A DNA stretch of 7,632 nucleotides from Roseiarcus sp. Its GTDB lineage: Bacteria; Pseudomonadota; Alphaproteobacteria; Rhizobiales; Beijerinckiaceae. The position numbers were made by a program, and so were the translations under genes. Below are positions 1 to 5,444 of the stretch, piece after piece. The stretch spans positions 1 through 7,632 of the forward strand of contig JASLHV010000094.1 of NCBI GenBank assembly GCA_030153205.1. Reading direction: 5' to 3'. Position 1 is the stretch's first letter, and each line of letters begins with the position of its first letter. The notes beneath the pieces were generated by a model. It saw only the letters and a program-made list of their open reading frames with translations, did not search any database and was not told the origin of the DNA.

Positions 1-968
1 ATCGTGATGAGCGCTTCGGAAAGCCGGGCGAGATGTTGCGTGACGTCGACCAGCGCGACCGCGAAGTCGCGCGTCGCGCTGAGAACCGACATGCCCAGCG
101 TGCAGACCAGCACGACGTCTCCGACCGTCGCCGCGCCTTGCCGCCAAAGGCTGATCGCCCAGGCAAGCAGGCAAAGCACGAGGATCACCGTCACCAACGC
201 ATGAGTCAGCCTCAGCCGCTCCAAATAGAGCAGGCTCGTTCGGCGCGCCCGCAACTCTTGATCAACGGTGGCGTCGAACCGCACGCGCTCGCGCAAAAGG
301 CCGCCGAACGCCCTCACCATCGTGATATTGCCGATGACATCGACCATTTCGCCGTCCACAACGGCGGCCTTGTCAGCGAAATCGTGGTGCAAAGGCTTGC
401 CCGCCGCCGCGATGCGAAAAATCGCAACGATGACGGCGCACGAAACCAGCGCTAACGTTACAGCCATCCAAACACTGACTGTCGCAAGGTAGAAGATCGC
501 GCCGAATGTCGCGACGCAGGGCGGCGCCACATTCCATACGAACATGTTCTCGACCGTGAACACCGCATTCGATGTTGCGGTGATGCGGCTGGTCAGTACG
601 CCCGGCAATCGTTTGGCGAAATAGCTCGGCGCATGACCGGTCAAATGCCTGAAAAGATCGGCGCGCACATCGCCGGTCACGCGAACGAATGTATGGCTGG
701 CGATCCAGCCAGCGGCGCGCCAACAAAGGTTGTCGGCCGCGATGAAGAACACCAGCATACCGAAGGCGAGCCACGGATCGCGCCGCGGCGAGGCCGATAG
801 CGCATCGACCAATCCCTTGACGCCATATTGCGTACTTACGGAGAAGCCGACAGCGGCGACCACCGCCGTCACAATAGCCACATGAGCCGGCAGCCGCCCC
901 ACTATATAGTGACCCAGAAACCCCAGGGTCCGAGCGGAGTATTTTGTGAGGTCGTCGTCTTCCTTCAT
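1..968 (-). CDS. ABC exporter, transmembrane domain (partial, runs off the left edge)
   Basis: An uninterrupted leftward frame of 322 codons has no stop before the window edge. It starts MKEDDDLTKY and has the layout of the type I ABC exporter membrane domain (MsbA/HlyB-like). Hydrophobic helices lie near residues 28-49, 66-90, 143-163, 166-187 and 255-275. The amphipathic stretch VRADLFRHLTGHAPSYF (101-117) is followed by GVLTSRIT (123-130), the usual coupling region of this fold. VDGEMVDVIGNITMVRAFGG (204-223) matches the conserved helix 4-5 region. The ATP-binding domain (Walker A, signature, Walker B) would lie beyond the window, so whether it is fused is unseen. The substrate cannot be told; lipid, peptide and polysaccharide exporters share this fold. 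The ATG at 968 has a purine-rich AAGGAAGA 9 bases upstream. An in-frame GTG at 974 lies 3 bases closer to it and is an alternative start. The gene is divergent from the glycosyltransferase. Confidence 0.85.
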   Translation of the reverse strand, partial: MKEDDDLTKYSARTLGFLGHYIVGRLPAHVAIVTAVVAAVGFSVSTQYGVKGLVDALSASPRRDPWLAFGMLVFFIAADNLCWRAAGWIASHTFVRVTGDVRADLFRHLTGHAPSYFAKRLPGVLTSRITATSNAVFTVENMFVWNVAPPCVATFGAIFYLATVSVWMAVTLALVSCAVIVAIFRIAAAGKPLHHDFADKAAVVDGEMVDVIGNITMVRAFGGLLRERVRFDATVDQELRARRTSLLYLERLRLTHALVTVILVLCLLAWAISLWRQGAATVGDVVLVCTLGMSVLSATRDFAVALVDVTQHLARLSEALIT

Positions 969-997
969 CCGCACAAATCTTCCTTCATTTGCGCAAA
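958..997. repeat. 20-bp imperfect tandem duplication over the ABC gene start
   Basis: Two adjacent 20-base units (958-977 and 978-997) differ at only 3 positions. On the minus strand each unit carries ATGAAGGAAGA. A weaker partial third copy (TCTTCGGACAAA, 999-1010) follows. The copy further from the gene supplies the AAGGAAGA that can act as the Shine-Dalgarno for the ATG in the nearer copy. Its own ATG (988) opens a frame M-K-E-D-L-C-G-stop, whose TGA (967-965) overlaps the ABC start as ATGA. Confidence 0.75.
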
Positions 998-1002
998 ATC
1001 TT

Positions 1003-1168
1003 CGGACAAAAGGCGGTGAAAGTTTGGCAGTCCCGCTATTTGACGCTTCAATCGTACAAAAGGTTGCGTGATCACGAAAAGTTGGCGAAGCTCGGAACTT
1101 CTTGCGACGCCGTCTTGTTTACAAGCGTTTATTTCCGACACTTCTGAAACCTGCCCAACTTTTGTCCG
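1003..1168. repeat. Dispersed CGGACAAAAG motif, direct and inverted copies
   Basis: CGGACAAAAGG is at 1003-1013 on the plus strand and CGTACAAAAGG at 1053-1063, 50 bases apart start to start. CGGACAAAAG is on the minus strand at 1168-1159. The inverted copy continues into AAAAGTTGGG, joining both repeated words of this intergenic region. The first copy is followed 5 bases later by GAAAGTTTGGC. The arrangement resembles operator sites for one regulator serving both divergent genes, but no known operator consensus is recognised. Confidence 0.45.
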
Positions 1169-1198
1169 ATAGGCCTAGAAGTTTGGCGGCCCAGCCGC

Positions 1199-1207
1199 GG
1201 GAGGTGA
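1199..1207 (+). promoter_or_regulatory. Strong ribosome binding site that fixes the TTG start of the glycosyltransferase
   Basis: GGGAGGTGA contains GGAGG at 1200-1204, six bases before the TTG at 1211. The next in-frame ATG would remove the conserved N-terminal glycine loop, so this site decides the start. Confidence 0.8.
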
Positions 1208-1210
1208 CTA

Positions 1211-2272
1211 TTGCGTATCGCCCAAATATCGCCACTAACAGAGGCCGTGCCGCCCAAACTTTATGGCGGCACTGAACGCGTAATCTCGTGGCTCACCGAA
1301 GAGCTTGTCGCGCTCGGTCATGACGTGACGCTGTTTGCGAGCGGCGATTCCGTCACTTCTGCGCGCCTCGAGCCGATGTGGCCGACGGCCTTGCGTCTCG
1401 ATGGTTCGGTGCGCGATCCCAACGCGCTCCATATGACGATGATCGAACAGGTTTGTCGCCGAGCGCGAGAGTTCGACCTCTTGCATTTTCATCTCGACTA
1501 CTACCCTTTTTCCGCGATGTCGCGGCAATCGACGCCATTTCTTTCGACGCTGCATGGCCGCCTCGATTTGCCGGAACATCAGCCGGTGTTTGAGACTTTC
1601 TCGGCGATACCTGTCGTATCGATCTCGAACGCGCAACGGCGTCCCGCGCCTGGCGCCAATTGGATCGCGTCGGTCCTTCATGGGATGCCGGAGAATTTGC
1701 TGCGGCCTCAGCCGGCCATGCCCAGCTATCTCGCTTTTCTCGGTCGTATCTCGCCGGAAAAGAGAGTCGATCGCGCGATCCATATCGCCGAGCGTTGCGG
1801 CCTCAAGATCAAGATCGCGGCGAAAATCGATGCGGTCGATCAAGATTATTTCAACGATGAGATCCGCCCGCTTCTCGCCAAGCCCCATGTCGAATATGTC
1901 GGCGAGATCAATGATTCCCAGAAATCGGAATTCTTGAGCGCCGCGATCGCGCTCATCGTACCGATCGATTGGCCCGAGCCGTTCGGCCTTGTCATGATCG
2001 AGGCGATGGCCTGCGGCGCGCCGGTAATCGCGTTCAATCGCGGCTCGGTTCCCGAAGTGATCGAAGACGGCGTTACGGGTTTTGTCGTCGAGGACGAAAC
2101 CAGCGCTGTCGGCGCCGTGCGGCAATTGTCCCGTCTGTCGCGTCAGGTCATACGGAAACGCTTCGAGGAGCGATTTACCGCGCGGCGCATGGCGAAAGAC
2201 TATCTCGCCTGCTATCGCATGATGATCGGCGCAGCGACGCAACGGCCGAGAATCGCTTCGGTCTCGGGCTGA
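1211..2272 (+). CDS. Glycosyltransferase family 4 (GT-B fold)
   Basis: The 353-residue protein begins MRIAQISPLTEAVPPKLYGG, the typical N-terminus of GT4 enzymes, with the glycine loop GGTER at 19-23. VSISNAQR (136-143) sits near the end of the acceptor half. The donor half starts with YLAFLGRISPEKRVDRAI (173-190), holding the Arg and Lys that normally contact the nucleotide-sugar phosphates. EPFGLVMIE gives the E-x7-E motif at E256 and E264, followed by ACGAPVIAFNRGSVPEVI. It should be a cytoplasmic retaining transferase moving a sugar from a nucleotide donor. The acceptor and sugar cannot be read from the sequence. No signal peptide or membrane segment is seen. Length is normal for a single-domain GT4. 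The start is TTG with a strong ribosome binding site. It is divergent from an ABC exporter and convergent with the MFS gene. A role in polysaccharide or glycoside synthesis is inference. Confidence 0.92.
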   Translation: MRIAQISPLTEAVPPKLYGGTERVISWLTEELVALGHDVTLFASGDSVTSARLEPMWPTALRLDGSVRDPNALHMTMIEQVCRRAREFDLLHFHLDYYPFSAMSRQSTPFLSTLHGRLDLPEHQPVFETFSAIPVVSISNAQRRPAPGANWIASVLHGMPENLLRPQPAMPSYLAFLGRISPEKRVDRAIHIAERCGLKIKIAAKIDAVDQDYFNDEIRPLLAKPHVEYVGEINDSQKSEFLSAAIALIVPIDWPEPFGLVMIEAMACGAPVIAFNRGSVPEVIEDGVTGFVVEDETSAVGAVRQLSRLSRQVIRKRFEERFTARRMAKDYLACYRMMIGAATQRPRIASVSG

Positions 2273-2276
2273 GGCG

Positions 2277-3539
2277 TCACTCCTCCTCGTCCCCCGGGCG
2301 CGTTTCCGGCATCGCCAACCATACCGCCGCAAGACCCGCGATGGCGACGCCGGTCATCATCATGAACGCGGTCGCACTGTCGAATTGATCGCTGATATAG
2401 CCGACAAGGGTGGTGCTGATCGACGCTCCGACGCCGACCGCGCATCCGATGGCGCCCTGGGCCAGATTGAAATGCCCGGTATTGCGAGAAACGTCCGCGA
2501 CAGTCAGCGGGATTAAAACGCCGAGTACCGCGCCCGAAACGCCGTCGAGCAATTGAACGCCCATCAGCAGATAAGGATTGATCACCAGAGAAAACAAAAC
2601 GCCGCGGATCGCCAGGGCGGCGAAGCATACGACCAGCAAGGGATGCCGCCCCCATTGTTCAGCCTTGCGGCCGACCCATGGCGAAAGCAGCGCGACGATG
2701 ATTTGCGGCGCCACGATCGAGGTTGCGACGAGGACCGTCGCGAATTTGCTCGATCGCAGCGTCATCATGCTCGCGGCGAGCGGCAGCATGGCGGCATTGG
2801 CGAGTTGGAATAGGACGATGCAGCCGGCGAAAATCAGCAGCGGTCGATTTCGCAATAGCGCGAGAAAGCCGCGCAGCGCGGTTTTTTGATCAGGCGTCGG
2901 GACGCCGCCATGCGCGCGGGTCGCATCGATTTCTTCGGTATGCATAAAGGCCAGGGCGACCAGGGCCGGTACGGCCATGCTGGCGGCGACGAAAAACGCG
3001 GCGCGGTCTGAGAAATAATAACCGCAGGCGCCCATTCCGAGCGCGGCGAGGCCCGAGCCGACCGAAGCGAAGGCGGCGTTGCGGCCGAGGCGTTCGCCGA
3101 TCGCTTTTCGGCCGACGAGCCCGAGACTTATCGCCGCAATGGCGGGACCGAGCACGCAGCTCGCCGCTGCTTGCAAGAGCCGCGACAAAAGAACGATGAG
3201 AAAGATCGGCGATACGGCGAGCGCGAAGGCGCTGATCCCGACGACGATGGTCGCGACGCCCGCTACCCAACGTTCGGAACGCGCGGCGTCGACGATCGCG
3301 CCGCCCGGGATTTGGCCGAGCAGCCCGACGATTCCGCCGATCGTCAGCACAAGGCCGATATCGGTCTGGGTCCATTTCTGCGCGGTCAGATAGACCGAGA
3401 CAAAAGCGCCAAATCCGGTCTGTACGTCCGCCAGGAAAAAGACGAACCAATCGAGCGCATGGCGGCTCGCGGACGACGGCGCAGGCCGGCGAATCCCTCC
3501 TTGGTCGCTCGGCGATCTGGCTTCCGAGAAATCCGGCAT
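2277..3539 (-). CDS. MFS transporter, 12 transmembrane helices
   Basis: The 420-residue protein has about twelve hydrophobic segments in two sets of six, split by the charged loop near residues 200-230. The N-terminal 26 residues are hydrophilic and poorly conserved-looking; the fold starts around RHALDWFVFFLADVQTGFG (26-44). The MFS signature loop between helices 2 and 3 reads GGAIVDAARSERW (79-91). A related loop GRKAEQWGRHP (290-300) occurs between helices 8 and 9, as expected from the internal duplication. The length is standard. It is an inner-membrane secondary transporter. The substrate is unknown; helix sequence alone does not separate drug, sugar and organic-acid members. It lies 72 bases downstream of the PRC-barrel gene on the same strand and could be co-transcribed, though a hairpin sits between them. 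No good ribosome binding site is visible before the ATG. Its stop is 4 bases from the glycosyltransferase stop, with no clear terminator. Confidence 0.92.
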   Translation of the reverse strand: MPDFSEARSPSDQGGIRRPAPSSASRHALDWFVFFLADVQTGFGAFVSVYLTAQKWTQTDIGLVLTIGGIVGLLGQIPGGAIVDAARSERWVAGVATIVVGISAFALAVSPIFLIVLLSRLLQAAASCVLGPAIAAISLGLVGRKAIGERLGRNAAFASVGSGLAALGMGACGYYFSDRAAFFVAASMAVPALVALAFMHTEEIDATRAHGGVPTPDQKTALRGFLALLRNRPLLIFAGCIVLFQLANAAMLPLAASMMTLRSSKFATVLVATSIVAPQIIVALLSPWVGRKAEQWGRHPLLVVCFAALAIRGVLFSLVINPYLLMGVQLLDGVSGAVLGVLIPLTVADVSRNTGHFNLAQGAIGCAVGVGASISTTLVGYISDQFDSATAFMMMTGVAIAGLAAVWLAMPETRPGDEEE

Positions 3540-3578
3540 GAGTTCTGTAGAAGCTTTTCGTCAAATCGGACGGTGGTC

Positions 3579-3599
3579 ATCGCGCGGCGACCGCGCGAT
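3579..3599 (-). terminator. Perfect 9-bp hairpin downstream of the PRC-barrel gene
   Basis: ATCGCGCGG, a 3-base loop, then CCGCGCGAT forms a perfect GC-rich stem. It begins 12 bases after the PRC-barrel stop codon (on the minus strand) and lies 39 bases before the MFS start. No run of T follows on either strand, so a classical intrinsic terminator is not supported. It could be a partial terminator, an RNA 3'-end stabiliser, or a palindromic protein-binding site. Confidence 0.45.
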
Positions 3600-3611
3600 T
3601 GTTTCATTGCG

Positions 3612-4160
3612 TCAGGGCTTGGCGGGTGAGCCGCCGATCACGACAACCGGCTCGCCTGATTTATAGACCGGCGCGACGCGCAACTGATCTCGCGAGAGAT
3701 CGACAACGACGGTGCTGGACTTGCGATCGGGAGCAAAATGAATCACGCTCCAGTCGACGGCGATCTTCCGCGATCCAACCCCGAGAAACCCGCCGAAATC
3801 GATGATCGCGGCGCGCACCTGGCCAGCGCGATCAACGATGATGTCGACAATTCGTCCCATATTGTCGCCTTTCGCGTTGACAGCGTCGAGGCCCAACACA
3901 CTCTCGAGCTGCTGCCCATCGACGACAGTGGCCGGCGTGCCCGCCTTCTCCTCCTTTTTGGCCTTTTCCTTGTCGTTGTCGTCGCTTTTCGGTTGCGGCG
4001 CTTCCGAATTGGTCGCTTGAGCGAGACGAAGCAAACGCGTGGAGGCGGCTGCTTGATCCTGCGGCGCCAGAAAAAACGCTCCGGCGACAGCGATCGATCC
4101 CATCGTCCCGAGTAGGTCGCGCCAAGGACGCCGAGTCTCCGGCGCTTTTAGTGTCCGCAT
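3612..4160 (-). CDS. PRC-barrel domain protein with N-terminal signal or membrane anchor
   Basis: From the ATG at 4160 the protein has 182 residues. The N-terminus holds twin arginines (RRPWR, 10-14), then the hydrophobic GTMGSIAVAGAFFLA (18-32) and an alanine-rich stretch QAAAS (36-40). This suggests export across the inner membrane or an anchor; the RR pair is only loosely Tat-like. A charged low-complexity linker (DNDKEKAKKEEKAG, 61-74) follows. Residues 82-170 form a PRC-barrel: VLGLDAVNAKGDNMGRIVDI (88-107), then VRAAIIDFGGFLGVGSRKIAV (115-135). The PRC fold is a small beta-barrel found in RimM, reaction-centre subunit H and many stress-related exported proteins of alphaproteobacteria. 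The precise job is unknown. The frame continues upstream to a TTG at 4223, but no ribosome binding site supports it. It is divergent from the exonuclease and upstream of the MFS gene. Confidence 0.87.
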   Translation of the reverse strand: MRTLKAPETRRPWRDLLGTMGSIAVAGAFFLAPQDQAAASTRLLRLAQATNSEAPQPKSDDNDKEKAKKEEKAGTPATVVDGQQLESVLGLDAVNAKGDNMGRIVDIIVDRAGQVRAAIIDFGGFLGVGSRKIAVDWSVIHFAPDRKSSTVVVDLSRDQLRVAPVYKSGEPVVVIGGSPAKP

Positions 4161-4403
4161 TGCGTTGCCCCACGCGTCGGCGCCCGCGAAAGAAACGCGG
4201 CCATGGAAAGTCCGCGCGCCCAACGAAAGCGTGTCTTGTCATGGTCAGCCGTGGTCATGGCGATATTGCGGCCCTTCGGAGGCGGCGGGCCGCCACGATG
4301 TTCGCCCGGCGCGACGCCGACCGCCGCGGCGAAGCCTGTCGACGCCGGTCGTCTCGCCGCGTTAAGGTCGGCTAGCTCAGCGCCGAAAGGTATCGTTTCA
4401 ACG
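4161..4403. promoter_or_regulatory. Divergent spacer between PRC-barrel gene and exonuclease-ligase operon
   Basis: These 243 bases lie between two divergent starts and should contain both promoters. The plus strand happens to be open in the exonuclease frame from ATG 4203, so part of it may be translated as an N-terminal extension. The translated part is proline-, glycine- and alanine-rich (PFGGGGPPR, then TPTAAAKP), unlike any conserved domain. A GC-rich dyad GGCGGC-GG-GCCGCC lies at 4281-4294. I see no convincing -35/-10 pair. Confidence 0.35.
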
Positions 4404-5444
4404 GTGGATTTGATCATCGTCAATGCGGCCGGACTTTATTGTCCCGCCGGGGATTTCTACATCGATCCGTGGCGGCCTGTTGAGAGGGCCGTCATCACGC
4501 ATGGCCATTCCGATCACGCACGGCCCGGCAATGGCGTTTATCTCTGTCATAGGGACAGCGCGCCGATTCTCCGCCATCGCCTCGGCGATATCCGGATTGA
4601 AAGCCTCGCCTATGGCGAGACGCTCGATCGCAATGGCGTGAAAGTCTCGCTGCATCCGGCGGGACATGTACTTGGTTCGGCGCAGATCCGTGTTGAACAT
4701 CGTGGCGGGGTGTGGGTCGCGTCGGGAGACTACAAGCTGGAGGCGGATGGAACGTGCGAAGCGTTCACGCCGCTGCGCTGCGACGCCTTCATTACGGAAT
4801 CCACTTTCGGCCTGCCGATCTACAAATGGCGGCCGCAGCAGGAGATTCTGAGCGACATCAATCGCTGGTGGCGCGCCAATGCGGAGCAAGGCCAGGCGAG
4901 CGTGATCGGCGCTTATCCCTTGGGCAAAGCGCAGCGCATCTTGCGCCATCTCGATCCATCCGTCGGCCCGATCGTCTGCCACGGCGCCGTCGAATCCTTA
5001 AATGAAATCTATCGCGCCTGTGGCGCGTCCCTGCCCCAGACGTTCATGACGCGGGACGGTCTCGACAAGAAGACATTGTCGCGCGCTTTGGTCCTGGCGC
5101 CGCCCTCGGCGCTGAATAGTCCTTGGATGCGGCGCTTCGGCGACTATTCCGACGCTTTCGCCAGCGGCTGGATGCAAATCCGCGGCAATCGTCGCCGGCG
5201 CGGCGTCGATCAGGGATTCGTACTCTCCGATCACGCCGATTGGCCCGGCCTGATGCAGGCGATTGAAGCGACTAGCGCGCGCCGCGTGCTGGTCACGCAT
5301 GGCGGCGTCGCGCCGCTGGTCCGTTATCTCGCCGAGAAGGGTTATGACGCGGCGGCGATCGACGCCGAATTTGGCGACGATGTCCTCGAGCGCGAAGAAG
5401 CGGTGGAGGAGCCGCAAGAGGCGGCGACGGGCGCGGCGTCATGA
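4404..5444 (+). CDS. Ligase-associated DNA damage response exonuclease (metallo-beta-lactamase fold)
   Basis: Counted from the GTG at 4404 (346 residues), the protein starts close to GLYCPAGDFYIDPWRP (10-25), the usual opening of this family. The metal-binding motif is HGHSDHAR (33-40; H33, H35, D37, H38). Further likely ligands are H88 in PAGHVLGSA, D109 in SGDYK, H277 in LSDHADW and H299 in VTHGG. The family (TIGR04122 type) is related to the beta-CASP/Ysh1-like nucleases and is predicted to trim DNA for the partner ligase. The acidic tail (EREEAVEEPQEAATGAAS) is probably unstructured. The frame is open upstream to an ATG at 4203, which would add 67 residues without recognisable domain character. 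The GTG has only a distant AAAGG (4386-4390), so the start is not settled; a TTG at 4410 is another option. The stop overlaps the ligase start by ATGA, indicating translational coupling. Confidence 0.93.
   Translation: MDLIIVNAAGLYCPAGDFYIDPWRPVERAVITHGHSDHARPGNGVYLCHRDSAPILRHRLGDIRIESLAYGETLDRNGVKVSLHPAGHVLGSAQIRVEHRGGVWVASGDYKLEADGTCEAFTPLRCDAFITESTFGLPIYKWRPQQEILSDINRWWRANAEQGQASVIGAYPLGKAQRILRHLDPSVGPIVCHGAVESLNEIYRACGASLPQTFMTRDGLDKKTLSRALVLAPPSALNSPWMRRFGDYSDAFASGWMQIRGNRRRRGVDQGFVLSDHADWPGLMQAIEATSARRVLVTHGGVAPLVRYLAEKGYDAAAIDAEFGDDVLEREEAVEEPQEAATGAAS

Larger units (their letters stand above)
969..1210. promoter_or_regulatory. Divergent control region between ABC exporter and glycosyltransferase
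   Basis: This stretch has no supported gene and must hold the promoters of both flanking genes. It is visibly AT-richer than its surroundings. It contains several perfect palindromes: TTTGCGCAAA (988-997), CGTGATCACG (1067-1076), CTTGT-TT-ACAAG (1114-1125) and TAGGCCTA (1170-1177). It also holds two repeated words. CGGACAAAAG occurs at 1003, as a one-mismatch copy at 1053, and inverted at 1159-1168. AAGTTTGGC or AAGTTGGC occurs at 1020, 1079 and 1179, and as AAAAGTTGGG on the minus strand at 1154-1163. I could not assign -35/-10 boxes with confidence on either strand. Regulator binding is inferred from repetition only. Confidence 0.5.

Noticed and set aside
33..455. 140-codon plus-strand frame in the left region
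   Set aside because: It is antisense to the ABC transporter and hydrophilic, with H/R/Q-rich shadow composition and no domain.
373..774. 133-codon minus-strand frame in the left region
   Set aside because: It is a shifted frame of the ABC membrane domain, which reads through the whole region to the edge without a stop.
828..1019. 63-codon plus-strand frame at the ABC start and spacer
   Set aside because: It lies mostly antisense to the ABC N-terminus, has no ribosome binding site or conserved feature, and crosses the tandem repeat.
1235..2332. 365-codon open frame on the minus strand opposite the glycosyltransferase
   Set aside because: It is R/D-rich with no domain character, and the plus strand has a complete GT4 with all motifs. 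Long antisense frames are expected in GC-rich coding DNA.
2890..3564. 224-codon minus-strand frame overlapping the MFS gene
   Set aside because: It is an arginine-rich shifted frame of the same strand; the MFS frame explains the sequence fully.
4281..4294. GC dyad GGCGGC-GG-GCCGCC as a terminator or operator
   Set aside because: Such dyads are common by chance in GC-rich DNA; there is no T-run and no second copy nearby.
4148..4423. 91-codon minus-strand frame crossing the divergent spacer
   Set aside because: It overlaps the starts of both the exonuclease and the PRC-barrel gene in another frame; composition is low-complexity and no domain is seen.
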